From positions 1 through 64,000 of the forward strand of contig JADJPS010000004.1 in NCBI GenBank assembly GCA_016713105.1: a stretch of DNA of 64,000 nucleotides, given 5' to 3'. Numbering within the stretch: the first letter of the stretch is position 1; every line of letters begins with the position of its first letter. The translations under genes and the position numbers were made by a program. The notes under the pieces were generated by a model, which worked only from the letters and a program-made list of their open reading frames with translations, had not been told where the DNA came from and did not search any database. The stretch is from Devosia sp. GTDB lineage: Bacteria > Pseudomonadota > Alphaproteobacteria > Rhizobiales > Devosiaceae. Positions 17,537 to 26,505 of this stretch are shown here, in pieces.

Positions 17537-18829
17537 GTGTGTGGGAGCGGTGCGACATTGCTGAAAACTGCTGACTCCGGTGGTCGTCCGAGCGGTGCGC
17601 TCGGGTGCTGGCCCGTCATCGCGGTGCTGCTGGTGCTGTGGTGCGCGCCAACGACTGCGCTGGCCCAACTGAGTTCGGTCGAGGACTATCCGGACGTGGT
17701 GGACGCGCGGGTGACGACCACGCCGGAACGGGCTCGGCTGATCATCGACCTCGACGGGCCGACCCAGTTCGCGATCGTCTCACTCGACCAGCCGGACCGC
17801 ATCGCCGTCGACGTCAAGGCGTTCGACCTCAAGATCCTGGCGCCGGCGGATGTTGCCGGCAAGGGCATTGTCTCGAGGTTCGCCATCGAGTTGGCGGAGA
17901 AGGGCCGGGCGCGCACGACGCTGGAGCTGTCGCAGCCGGCACAGGTGCAGCAGGCCTACTTCCTCGAGAAGGTCGCCGACCAGCCGGCCCGACTTGTCGT
18001 CGACCTCATCGCCGACACGCCCGAGCGTTTCGCAGAGCGTGTCGCGGCAGACCTTGCCGCGTCGCTCGCCAACCAGGACCTGGCGCCGCTGGCCTCCACC
18101 GATCCCGGCACGCACGGGCCGACGCTGGAGACGCGGCCCCTGGTGGTCATCGACCCCGGGCACGGCGGCGTCGACAATGGCGCGACCGCGCCCAATGGCG
18201 TGCACGAGAAGGACATCACGCTGCGCTTTGCGACCCAGCTGCAGCAGGTGCTGATGGCCACAAACCGTTTCGATGTGGCGCTGACGCGCGAGGAGGATAC
18301 GTACCTGACGCTGAACGAGCGGGTCGACCTGGCTCGCGAGAACAAGGCGGACCTGTTTGTCTCGCTGCATGCCGACACTTTCCAGCAACCGGAAATCCGT
18401 GGAGCGAGCGTCTATACTCGCGACGAGAACGCAACCGACGTGCTCGACAAGGTGCTGGCGGACGGTGAGAACCGCTACGACATCATCGCCGGCTTTGCGG
18501 TGCCGCAGGCAACGCCGGTGGTGATGGACATTCTCGTCGACCTGATGCGACGCGAGATGCGCAAGAGTTCGTTCCTTGCGGCGCAGGCCATCGTCCACCA
18601 GCTCGAGCCGAGCGTGACGCTGCGGCGCTTTCCGGTGCGCCAGGCCGACTTCTTCGTGCTGCAGGCACCCGATGTGCCCTCAGTGCTGGTGGAACTCGGG
18701 TTCCTGTCCAATGCCGCCGATATCGCCAACCTGCAAAAGAGCGACTGGCGCGACCGCACCGTCGATGCCCTGGCGCGCGGTATCGCGGAGTATTTCGATG
18801 GCCTCGGAACTGTGGCTGCAGCACAGTGA
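17537..18829 (+). CDS. N-acetylmuramoyl-L-alanine amidase with AMIN domain (AmiC-like)
   Basis: About 430 aa from a GTG at 17537; a TTG at 17558, placed 10 bases after GGGAG, is an alternative start. N-terminal signal peptide (WPVIAVLLVLWCAPTTALAQ). AMIN domain at about residues 55-165, which targets the enzyme to peptidoglycan at the division site. Amidase_3 domain from about 200: zinc ligands in DPGHGGVDNGA (His), HEKD (Glu) and SLHADTF (His), and catalytic Glu in SVLVELGFLSN. It cleaves the amide between MurNAc and the stem peptide in the periplasm for cell separation. Followed by mrcA in the conserved rne-amiC-mrcA neighbourhood. Confidence 0.94.
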   Translation: MCGSGATLLKTADSGGRPSGALGCWPVIAVLLVLWCAPTTALAQLSSVEDYPDVVDARVTTTPERARLIIDLDGPTQFAIVSLDQPDRIAVDVKAFDLKILAPADVAGKGIVSRFAIELAEKGRARTTLELSQPAQVQQAYFLEKVADQPARLVVDLIADTPERFAERVAADLAASLANQDLAPLASTDPGTHGPTLETRPLVVIDPGHGGVDNGATAPNGVHEKDITLRFATQLQQVLMATNRFDVALTREEDTYLTLNERVDLARENKADLFVSLHADTFQQPEIRGASVYTRDENATDVLDKVLADGENRYDIIAGFAVPQATPVVMDILVDLMRREMRKSSFLAAQAIVHQLEPSVTLRRFPVRQADFFVLQAPDVPSVLVELGFLSNAADIANLQKSDWRDRTVDALARGIAEYFDGLGTVAAAQ

Positions 18830-18965
18830 CGGATACCCCAACACCATCGTTGGCCGACCCTGGGCCTCAGCTGTCCACAATTTTGCCCTTGTCTGCTATG
18901 ATTCCGCTTGCCTTGGGTGAACGTCCCTCAGGGACCGCAACGCACCAACAGGGATACTCCTACTG

Positions 18966-21389
18966 ATGCTCAGACTTTTCGGCTGGCTTTTCGGGTTCGG
19001 CGTTTTCTGCATGCTCGGGGCCGGCGCGGTTGCCGCCGTGTATCTGAGCCAGGTGACGGCCAGCCTTCCCGACTACACGGTGCTCAAGGACTACCAGCCG
19101 CCGGTGACGACGCGCGTCCATGCTGCGGACGGCACCCTGCTGGCCGAGTATGCCCGGGAGCGTCGCCTGTTCCAGCCCATCGAGACCATCCCGCCGCTGG
19201 TGATCAACGCCTTCCTCTCGGCGGAGGACAAGGACTTCTACAAGCATGGCGGCATCGCCATCGACGGCATCATCCGCGCGCTGCGCGACAACGTGATGTC
19301 TCGCCTCGAGGGCGATGGCGCCATCCAGGGTGGCGGCTCCACCATTACCCAGCAGGTGGCCAAGAACTTCCTGCTGACCTCGGAGCAGACCTGGGATCGA
19401 AAGATCCAGGAGGCGATCCTCGCCATGCGGATCGAGTCGACCTTCTCCAAGGACAAGATCCTCGAGCTGTATCTCAACGAAATCTTCCTCGGCCTCAACT
19501 CCTATGGCGTCTCGGCAGCGGCGCTGAACTACTTCGACAAGGCGCTCTACGAGTTGACCACCGGGGAGGCGGCCTATCTGGCGGCCCTGCCGAAGGGGCC
19601 GAACAACTACCACCCGTTCCGCCGTCCCAAGCAGGCCATCGAACGGCGAAACTGGGTTCTCGACCGGATGGTCGAGAATGGCTACCTGACGGAGGCCGAG
19701 GCGAGCCAGATCAAGCAGGAACCGCTCAACGTCACGCCGCGCACTTCGGGCAGCCAGGTCTACTCGGCGGAATACTTCACCGAGGAGGTCCGCCGCCAAC
19801 TGGGCAAACTCTATGGCGAGGCGGAGCTATACGGCGGCGGGCTCAGCGTGCGGACGACGCTCGATCCCAAGCTGCAGTCCCATGCGCGCCGCGCCCTGAT
19901 GGACGGACTGATCGAGTATGACCACAATTACGGCTTCCGCGGACCGGTAGCGACTGTCGACATCTCGGCGGACTGGGGCGAGGCGGTCAATGCGGTCAAG
20001 CCGCTGAGCGACGTGCCGGAATGGACCCTCGCGGTGGTGCTGACGATGGACGCCAACGAGGGGACCATCGGGCTCCGTCCCACGACCGATATCGAGGGCA
20101 AGGTCGCGAAGGACAGGGTCACAGGAACGCTCTCCGGGCCCGACGTCAAATGGGTCTCCAAGAAGCTCGGGACGGTGCTGAAGCCGGGCGACGTCGTCTA
20201 TGTCTCCCAGGTAAAGGACAAGGCCGGACACTACACGCTGGAGCAGGTACCCGAGATCGAGGGGGCGCTGGTTGCAATGGACCCGCGCACCGGCCGCGTG
20301 CTGGCCCTGGTGGGCGGTTTTTCCTTTGCCGATTCCGAGTTCAACCGCGCGACCCAGGCGCTGCGGCAACCGGGATCCTCGTTCAAGCCGATCGTCTATT
20401 CGGCCGCGCTCGACAACGGCTACACGCCGGCCTCGGTGGTGCTCGACGCGCCGATCGAGGTGGTCAACGCCGACGGCTCGGTGTGGCGGCCCGAGAACTA
20501 CGCCCAGTCGTTCTATGGCCCGCAGACCCTGAGGGTGGGGATCGAGAAGAGCCGGAACGTGATGACGGTCCGCCTCGCCAAGGACCTCGGGATGCCGCTG
20601 ATCTCGGACTATGCCAAGGTGTTCGGCATCTACGACAATCTCAATCCGGTGCTGGCAATGGCGCTCGGAGCGGGTGAAACCACCGACATGCGCATGACTG
20701 CCGCCTATGCCACGATCGCCAATGGCGGTCGCAAGATCGTGCCCACCCTCATCGACCGGATTCAGGACCGGTATGGCAAGACCATCTATCGTCACGACGA
20801 GCGGGTTTGCGATGGCTGCGTGGCCGATGGCTGGAGCCGACAGGGCGAGCCGCTGATCATCGACAATCGCGAGCAGGTGCTCGACCCGATGACCGCCTAC
20901 CAGATCACCTCGATGATGGAGGGCGTGGTGCAGAGGGGTACCGGCACCTTCGCGCGAAAGCTCAGTCGTCCGGTGGCCGGCAAGACCGGGACCTCCAATG
21001 ACTACAAGGATGCCTGGTTCATCGGCTTCACCCCGGAACTGGCGGTGGGCGTCTATGTCGGCTTCGACACGCCCAAGAACATGGGCAAGCAGGCGACCGG
21101 CGGCGAGATGGCCGTGCCGATCTTCACCGCCTTCATGGACAATGCGCTGAAGGGCAAGCCACCGACCCCCTTCAACATGCCCAATGGCATGGCCCAGGTC
21201 TGGATCGATCCCGCGACAGGGGTGAAGGCCAATGGCGGCGAGGCGGCCATATACGAGGCGTTCAAGCCGGGGACCGGTCCGAACCTCATCACCTCGGTGA
21301 TCGGCGTCGACTCCAACGCGTTCATGAACATCGAGGCCGGGCAGGACCCGAGCGACGACCTCAGCCAGGGTCGTGGCGGCCTGTTCTAG
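18966..21389 (+). CDS. mrcA: Penicillin-binding protein 1A, bifunctional glycosyltransferase/transpeptidase
   Basis: 807 aa. One N-terminal membrane helix (residues 5-28). Glycosyltransferase family 51 domain with SAEDKDFYKHGG (catalytic Glu), GGSTITQQVAKN and the second Glu region KILELYLNEIFLG. After an OB-like insertion the transpeptidase has the SxxK motif in PGSSFKPIVY (about residue 470), the SxN motif in KSRNVMTV and the KTGT motif at about residue 671. Polymerises glycan strands and crosslinks peptides at the inner membrane. It follows the amidase by 136 bases. In many Hyphomicrobiales prfB comes next; here a deformylase-like gene and a catabolic locus follow instead. Confidence 0.96.
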   Translation: MLRLFGWLFGFGVFCMLGAGAVAAVYLSQVTASLPDYTVLKDYQPPVTTRVHAADGTLLAEYARERRLFQPIETIPPLVINAFLSAEDKDFYKHGGIAIDGIIRALRDNVMSRLEGDGAIQGGGSTITQQVAKNFLLTSEQTWDRKIQEAILAMRIESTFSKDKILELYLNEIFLGLNSYGVSAAALNYFDKALYELTTGEAAYLAALPKGPNNYHPFRRPKQAIERRNWVLDRMVENGYLTEAEASQIKQEPLNVTPRTSGSQVYSAEYFTEEVRRQLGKLYGEAELYGGGLSVRTTLDPKLQSHARRALMDGLIEYDHNYGFRGPVATVDISADWGEAVNAVKPLSDVPEWTLAVVLTMDANEGTIGLRPTTDIEGKVAKDRVTGTLSGPDVKWVSKKLGTVLKPGDVVYVSQVKDKAGHYTLEQVPEIEGALVAMDPRTGRVLALVGGFSFADSEFNRATQALRQPGSSFKPIVYSAALDNGYTPASVVLDAPIEVVNADGSVWRPENYAQSFYGPQTLRVGIEKSRNVMTVRLAKDLGMPLISDYAKVFGIYDNLNPVLAMALGAGETTDMRMTAAYATIANGGRKIVPTLIDRIQDRYGKTIYRHDERVCDGCVADGWSRQGEPLIIDNREQVLDPMTAYQITSMMEGVVQRGTGTFARKLSRPVAGKTGTSNDYKDAWFIGFTPELAVGVYVGFDTPKNMGKQATGGEMAVPIFTAFMDNALKGKPPTPFNMPNGMAQVWIDPATGVKANGGEAAIYEAFKPGTGPNLITSVIGVDSNAFMNIEAGQDPSDDLSQGRGGLF

Positions 21390-21394
21390 CGGTG

Positions 21395-21886
21395 ATGGTC
21401 AGCTACCCCGACGCCCGTCTGGGGCGGCGGGCCGAGCCGCAGGTTCTGGACGAGGGCCTGCGCGCCATTGGCGCGCGGCTGCTGGATGCGGCGCGGGCCG
21501 CCAACGCCTACGGTCTCGCGGCCGTGCACATCGGGGTTGTCGCACCGGTTGCCGTGATCAGCGTCGACCTCGATCCGCAGAAGCGGGACTACCGAGTACT
21601 CTACAATCCGCAGGTTGTCGGGCTCGGGGCGCACGTGGCCGCAGGTCCCGAAGGGTCGGTCGCGATGCCGGGAGTGGAAGTCGAGATCATGCGGGCGATC
21701 GAGGTCGAAGTAGCCTTCGACGAAGCCGAAGGCGAGCGCCACACGCTTGAGCTCTCCGGCCTGCCAGCACGGATCGCGCAGCACGAAATCGACCAGGTGA
21801 ACGGCGTGTTCTTCCTCGAGCGCCTGTCGCGGCTGAGGCGCGACATGGTGCTCAAGAAGTGGCGGAAGCGGGCGGCCGAAGCCTGA
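21395..21886 (+). CDS. Peptide deformylase-like protein lacking metal ligands
   Basis: 163 aa (an in-frame GTG at 21392 is an alternative start). It has the deformylase fold signatures but with altered active site: motif 1 GLAAVHIGV (family G-x-G-x-A-A-x-Q), motif 2 EGSVAMPG in place of EGCLS, so the cysteine metal ligand is missing, and motif 3 HEIDQVNG in place of HEIDHLNG, so the second histidine ligand is glutamine. With one of three ligands left it is unlikely to bind the iron/zinc needed to remove N-formyl groups. It starts 5 bases after mrcA and may be coupled to it. Possibly a ribosome- or peptide-binding non-enzyme; the true def gene should be elsewhere. Confidence 0.85.
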   Translation: MVSYPDARLGRRAEPQVLDEGLRAIGARLLDAARAANAYGLAAVHIGVVAPVAVISVDLDPQKRDYRVLYNPQVVGLGAHVAAGPEGSVAMPGVEVEIMRAIEVEVAFDEAEGERHTLELSGLPARIAQHEIDQVNGVFFLERLSRLRRDMVLKKWRKRAAEA

Positions 21887-21907
21887 GCAACGCCGCCCGC
21901 CGCAAGG

Positions 21908-22657
21908 TCATTTCTTGATGTGGAGCTTCTTCCACTCTTCGTATTCGGGCTCTGCATCCTTGTGCAGCGGATAGTAGCGACGCAGGTCGGCGCCCTGCAT
22001 CAGCTTCTGGCGCGAGAAGACTTCCCACTCGGCATGCTTCTGCGAGTCCTCGATCACTGCCTCGGCCATCGAGGGTGGCAGCACGATGACGCCGTCGTCG
22101 TCGGCCATGATGATGTCGCCGGGCATGACGGTTACGCCCCCGCAGGAGATGGGGACGTTCACGGCCGACGGGAAGATGCTGACCTGCACGTGGTAGTTCG
22201 GCGTCCAGCCGCGCAACCACAGCGCCAGGTCGAGCTTTTCGACATTGGGGCGGTCCCGCATGACTCCGTCGATGATGATGCCGGCGCCGCCTCGACCCTT
22301 GAAGTAGGTCGACATCATATCGCCGAACACGCCCGAGCTCATGTCGCCGCGCGCATCGACGACGACCACGTCACCTTCCTCGACCTGGTACAACACATGG
22401 CGATGCAGCTGGGTCTCGGGATCGGAGTACTCGCCCTCGCTGAACAGATCCGGACGCTGGGGCAGGAACTGCAGCGTCAGGGCAGGGCCGACGATGGACT
22501 TTCCGGGGCGCTGCGTCACCGGGCCCAGCATATGGGGGTTGCGGAACCCCGAATGGCCCAGCGTGCCGGCGACGGTGGCGGTGCCAATACCCTTGAGCGC
22601 ATCGATGACATGCTTGGGCGGGCGATTGATCTTGGGGATCTCGGGAATGGTGGGCAT
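21908..22657 (-). CDS. RraA/HMG-aldolase-like family protein
   Basis: 249 aa from ATG 22657, preceded by GGAGAAAC. It belongs to the RraA-like fold that includes the regulator of RNase E and the class II 4-hydroxy-4-methyl-2-oxoglutarate/oxaloacetate aldolases. Seen: TATVAGTLGHSGF, GPALTLQFLP, EEGDVVVVDARGDMSSGVFGDMM, the active-site GIIIDGVMRDRPNV (Asp/Arg pair used to bind metal and substrate in the aldolases), and VMPGDIIMADDDGVIVLP. It ends the transporter/dehydratase operon 28 bases after a galactonate-dehydratase-like gene. An aldolase or decarboxylase step on a keto-deoxy acid is a reasonable inference; an RNase E role is less likely because of the neighbours. Confidence 0.82.
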   Translation of the reverse strand: MPTIPEIPKINRPPKHVIDALKGIGTATVAGTLGHSGFRNPHMLGPVTQRPGKSIVGPALTLQFLPQRPDLFSEGEYSDPETQLHRHVLYQVEEGDVVVVDARGDMSSGVFGDMMSTYFKGRGGAGIIIDGVMRDRPNVEKLDLALWLRGWTPNYHVQVSIFPSAVNVPISCGGVTVMPGDIIMADDDGVIVLPPSMAEAVIEDSQKHAEWEVFSRQKLMQGADLRRYYPLHKDAEPEYEEWKKLHIKK

Positions 22658-22685
22658 TTCGTTTCTCCGGTTTGTTTTCGAGCGG

Positions 22686-23849
22686 CTACCAGTTGGTGAC
22701 CGAACCGTCACGCCGTCTCAAGTGGGGTGCTTCCCAGAACTTGAAGCCATCGGCAGAGAGTTGGGCTTCGTCGACCTCGATCCCGAGGCCGGGGGCGTCC
22801 GGCACCCGATACACGGCGCCGTCCAGTTTCGGCATGACCGGGAACAGGTCGGCAGTCGGCGTTCCGGCATAGAGGTCGGTGGCGTTGGCCCGCACTTCGA
22901 GCGCAAAGAAATTCGGGGTCGCGGCGGACAGGTGGATGGTGGCGGCGGTGCAGATCGGCCCGAGCGGGTTGTGCGGCATCAGGTCGACATAGTGTGCTTC
23001 GCTCCAGCCTGCGACCTTCATCGCCTCGGTGAAGCCGCCGACATTGCACAGGTCGAGCCGATTGTACTGGTGGATCCCGCGTTCAATGAACGGCAGGAAT
23101 TGCCACTTGGACGCGAACTCCTCGCCGATGGCGAAGGGCACGTCGGTCATCGTTCGCAAGGACTCATAGGCTTCCGGCGTCTCGTCGCGGATCGGCTCTT
23201 CGAGGAAGTCGAGCGTGCCCGAGGGCATCTTCTGGCAGAAACTCGCGGTCTCGGCCACCGACAGGCGATGATGATAGTCGATGCCGAGCACGACATCGTC
23301 GCCCAGCGCCTCGCGGGCCTTCACGAGGAACTTCGCGGTCCTGCCGATCGACTCGCGAGGCTCGAAGATGCCGGTTGCATCGTTCCAGGCCGCCGGAAAG
23401 AAGCGGATGCAGTTCCAGCCGCGTGCGATGAGCTTCTGGGCGCTCTCGAGGGTCTCGGCGCCGTCTTCGGAAATCGAGCCGGTGGAGGCGAAAGTCGGGA
23501 TGAACTCACGGTGCTTGCCCCCGAGCAGTTCATAGACCGGCACGCCCAGGGCCTTGCCCTTGATGTCGTGCAGCGCGATGTCGAGGGCCGACTGCGCCGC
23601 CAGCAGCACCCGACCACCCTCGAAGTACTGCGAGCGATACAGCTCCTGCCAGATGCGGCCGATCTCGAAGGGGTTCCTGCCGACCAGGAACTGCGCGAAG
23701 TGCTCGATCGCGCCGACGACCGCCTTCTCCCTGCCGGAGAGTCCGCTTTCACCCCAGCCGAAAACGCCCTGGTCGGTTTCGACCTTGACGATCAACTGAT
23801 TGCGGTGCCCGACCCAGACCGGATAGGGCTTGATGGCGGTGATCTTCAT
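22686..23849 (-). CDS. Enolase-superfamily acid-sugar dehydratase, galactonate dehydratase-like (paralogue A)
   Basis: 387 aa, mandelate racemase/muconate lactonizing enzyme (MR/MLE) family. N-terminal capping domain with VETDQGVFGWGE; C-terminal barrel with metal ligands Asp191 in GIDYHHR, Glu217 in FLEEPI and Glu243 in IGEEF, and the general-base His293 in MPHNPLGP. The D-x-H pair and the HNPLGP loop match D-galactonate-type dehydratases, which abstract the proton alpha to a carboxylate and release water to make a 2-keto-3-deoxy acid. The substrate stereochemistry cannot be read from sequence. Lies 11 bases after the mannonate dehydratase gene in the same operon. Confidence 0.9.
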   Translation of the reverse strand: MKITAIKPYPVWVGHRNQLIVKVETDQGVFGWGESGLSGREKAVVGAIEHFAQFLVGRNPFEIGRIWQELYRSQYFEGGRVLLAAQSALDIALHDIKGKALGVPVYELLGGKHREFIPTFASTGSISEDGAETLESAQKLIARGWNCIRFFPAAWNDATGIFEPRESIGRTAKFLVKAREALGDDVVLGIDYHHRLSVAETASFCQKMPSGTLDFLEEPIRDETPEAYESLRTMTDVPFAIGEEFASKWQFLPFIERGIHQYNRLDLCNVGGFTEAMKVAGWSEAHYVDLMPHNPLGPICTAATIHLSAATPNFFALEVRANATDLYAGTPTADLFPVMPKLDGAVYRVPDAPGLGIEVDEAQLSADGFKFWEAPHLRRRDGSVTNW

Positions 23850-23860
23850 GGTCAGCTCCG

Positions 23861-25072
23861 TTACCAGCTGGTCATCGAGCCGTCTTCGAGGCGGGCGACC
23901 GGCAAATAGGCCTGCTTGTAGGGGTGTTTCGCCGCGAGGGCCTCATCGATATCGACACCATGGCCCGGCTGCTCGCCCGGCTGCAGGTAGCCGCGGTCAT
24001 AGCTCCAGGCGCACCTGAACACATCGTGCATCGGTTCGGTGTAGCCGGAGAACTCCTGGATGCCGAAATTGGGAATGGCAACGTCGACATGGATGTTGCA
24101 GCCCATGGCGATCGGCGAGACGTCCTGCGGACCATGGCAGGCGGAGCGCACATGGTAGATCGCGGCAAGGCCGAAGATCTTCATGAGGCCGGTGACGCCC
24201 CCGGCATGCACCGAGGTGACGCGGGCATAGTCGATGAGTTGCTCGGTGATCAGCGTGTGAGTGTCGTAGATGGAGTTGAAGACCTCGCCGACGGCCAGCG
24301 GTTGCGTTGTGTGCTGCCGGATGATGCGGAAACCCTCCTGAAGCTCGGCCGGAATGGCGTCTTCCAGCCAGAACAGGCGGTAGGGCTCGAGGTCCTTGCC
24401 GAGGCGAGCCGCCTCGATCGGGGTCAGCCGGTGATGCACGTCATGCAGCAGGTGTACGTCCCAGCCGACCGCATCGCGCACCTTCTCGAACAGCCGCGGT
24501 ACCAGCGGCAGGTACCTGTGCGTGGCCCAGACCTCCTCATGCGGGACGATGCGCCGCGTCGCGCGGGCGTCCTCGTCGGTCGACGGGCCGGTGCCGTAGA
24601 TGGGCGGCAGGCCGGGGATCGCGACCTGCGCCCGGATGGCGTCGAGGCCCTGTTCGCGCAGCGCTGCCACGCCCTCGATGACCTCCGAGATCTCCATCCC
24701 GCCGACGTGCTTGTAGACCATCACCTTGTCGCGGCTGCGTCCGCCGAGCAACTGGTAGAGCGGCATGTTCGCCGCCTTGGCCTTGATATCCCACAGCGCC
24801 ATGTCGATGGCTCCGATCGCCGCCATGGTGATCGGGCCGCGGCGCCAGTAGGCGCCTTTGTACAGATATTGCCAGATGTCCTCGGTCCGCAGCGGGTCCA
24901 TGCCGATGAGGCAAGGGGCCACGTGGTCCTCGAGGTAGGAGGCAACCGCCAGTTCGCGTCCGTTCACGGTGCCGTCTCCGACCCCGTACAGACCCTCGTC
25001 GGTGATCACCTTGACGGTGACGAAGTTCCGCCCAGGCGAGCAGACGATAACCTTGATGTCCTTGATCTTCAT
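23861..25072 (-). CDS. manD: D-mannonate dehydratase, ManD/RspA type (paralogue B)
   Basis: 403 aa. MR/MLE-family enzyme that dehydrates D-mannonate to 2-keto-3-deoxy-D-gluconate. ManD-specific features seen: the loop AIRAQVAIPGLPPIYGTG with the Arg and Tyr used as catalytic residues, the insertion TDEDARATRRIVPHEEVWATHRYL cut into short segments here, metal ligands in HDVHHR, FWLEDAIP and AVGEVFNS, and CHGPQDVSPIA. C-terminus ends DGSMTSW like other family members. The ManD family also contains low-efficiency or gluconate-specific enzymes, so activity is likely but not certain. 7 bases after paralogue C and 11 before paralogue A: one transcript. Confidence 0.92.
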   Translation of the reverse strand: MKIKDIKVIVCSPGRNFVTVKVITDEGLYGVGDGTVNGRELAVASYLEDHVAPCLIGMDPLRTEDIWQYLYKGAYWRRGPITMAAIGAIDMALWDIKAKAANMPLYQLLGGRSRDKVMVYKHVGGMEISEVIEGVAALREQGLDAIRAQVAIPGLPPIYGTGPSTDEDARATRRIVPHEEVWATHRYLPLVPRLFEKVRDAVGWDVHLLHDVHHRLTPIEAARLGKDLEPYRLFWLEDAIPAELQEGFRIIRQHTTQPLAVGEVFNSIYDTHTLITEQLIDYARVTSVHAGGVTGLMKIFGLAAIYHVRSACHGPQDVSPIAMGCNIHVDVAIPNFGIQEFSGYTEPMHDVFRCAWSYDRGYLQPGEQPGHGVDIDEALAAKHPYKQAYLPVARLEDGSMTSW

Positions 25073-25079
25073 GATGCCC

Positions 25080-26435
25080 TCAGCTCCAGGTGCGGTCCCA
25101 GGAGTGATCGTCGTCCCATTGATCGGTGGGTTGCCAGATGCCGGTGGCGCCCGGCTGCAGGTGTTGCATCAGCACTTCGTCATTGAGGTCATCGATGCCG
25201 AGGCCGGGCTTGTCGGTGAGGGTGATGAAGCCGTCCTTGACGATCGGCCCGGGCAGCCCGATCTGGATGTCGTCCCACCAGTCGACTTCGACCGAGTGGT
25301 ATTCGAGCGCCAGGAAGTTCTCCGTGGCGGTGGCGACATGGGCCGCCGCAATAGCCGCAATCGGACTTTCGGCCATGTGGATGGCCATGGCGACGCCATG
25401 GTCCTGGGCGGCGTCGCCGATCTTCTTGGTCTCGAGTATGCCGCCGGTGGTCAACAGGTCCGGGTGGATCACCGAGATGCTGGACTTCAGGAGCGGCTCG
25501 AAGCCCTCCTTGAGGTAGATGTCCTCGCCGGTGCAGATCGGCACCGATGTCGACTGCTGCAACTGCCGGTACTGTTCGGCGTATTGCCAGGGGATCACGT
25601 CCTCGAGCCAGGCGGGTGTGTACTTCTCGATCCGGCGCGCCAGGCGGATGCCGTCCTGCAGCGAGATATGGCCGACATGGTCTATGGCCAGCGGAACCTC
25701 CGGGCCGATCACCTCGCGCACCTCGGCGATATACTGCTCGAGCAGATCGAGGCCCTTGTCGCTGAAGTGCAGGCCGGTGAACGGATGCATGACGTTCTGC
25801 GCATCGTAGATGGCATTGCGTTGCCGGCGTTCGTCCAGCGTCCTGGGCAGCATGCTGCCGGCATGATGGCGGAAGGGCTCGAGCGCGCCGGCGGGCGCGA
25901 CGACCGCGCCGGGAATGTGAGCGATCTGCATCAGGCCCAGATCCATCTTGAGAAAGGTGAAGCCGAGCTCCATCCGTTCCTTCAGGCGCTTGCCAGTCTC
26001 AAGGCCGGAGGGCTTTTCGGCGTCGGTATCGGCATAGCACCGGACCCGGTCGCGGAACCTGCCGCCCAGCATCTGGTAGATCGGTACGCCATAGGCCTTG
26101 CCGGCGAGATCCCACAGGGCGATCTCGACGGCCGACACGCCGCCGCCCTGTCGGCCATGGCCGCCGAATTGCTTGATGCGCCGAAACAGCTTGTCGATAT
26201 TGCAGGGGTTCTCGCCGAGCAGCCGGCTCTTCAGCATCAGTGCATAGGTAGCGCTGGCACCGTCTCGCACCTCGCCAAGGCCCACGATGCCCTGGTTGGT
26301 GTAGATCTTGAGCAGCGCGGATCGGAATGGTGCGCCGGTGATCTCGGCGACGCGCATGTCGGTAATGCGCAGGTCCGAGGGCCTGGAGTTGCTGTTGACG
26401 CGGTCGAGGGCGCCTTCCGCTGAAGTAGAGGTCAT
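25080..26435 (-). CDS. Enolase-superfamily MR/MLE protein (paralogue C)
   Basis: About 451 aa from ATG 26435. Capping domain includes LLKIYTNQGIVGLGEV and GGHGRQGGGVSAVEIALWD. Metal ligands: Asp in LAIDHVGH, Glu in WLEDVIPW, Glu in CTGEDIYL; a candidate base His is in AIHMAESP. It carries a long insertion between the first barrel strands (around PGAVVAPAGALEPFRHHAG and QNVMHPFTGLHF), absent from paralogues A, D and E but mirrored by an insertion at the same place in paralogue F. This points to a separate subfamily of acid-sugar dehydratases of unknown substrate. It is the first dehydratase after the ABC ATPase gene (70-base gap). Confidence 0.86.
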   Translation of the reverse strand: MTSTSAEGALDRVNSNSRPSDLRITDMRVAEITGAPFRSALLKIYTNQGIVGLGEVRDGASATYALMLKSRLLGENPCNIDKLFRRIKQFGGHGRQGGGVSAVEIALWDLAGKAYGVPIYQMLGGRFRDRVRCYADTDAEKPSGLETGKRLKERMELGFTFLKMDLGLMQIAHIPGAVVAPAGALEPFRHHAGSMLPRTLDERRQRNAIYDAQNVMHPFTGLHFSDKGLDLLEQYIAEVREVIGPEVPLAIDHVGHISLQDGIRLARRIEKYTPAWLEDVIPWQYAEQYRQLQQSTSVPICTGEDIYLKEGFEPLLKSSISVIHPDLLTTGGILETKKIGDAAQDHGVAMAIHMAESPIAAIAAAHVATATENFLALEYHSVEVDWWDDIQIGLPGPIVKDGFITLTDKPGLGIDDLNDEVLMQHLQPGATGIWQPTDQWDDDHSWDRTWS

Positions 26436-26505
26436 CGGCTGCTGGGTCCGGAGTGTTGTGCGATGGTCGCTGCGACGGTCGGGGCAGGTTGGCCGACTCG
26501 TTCGT

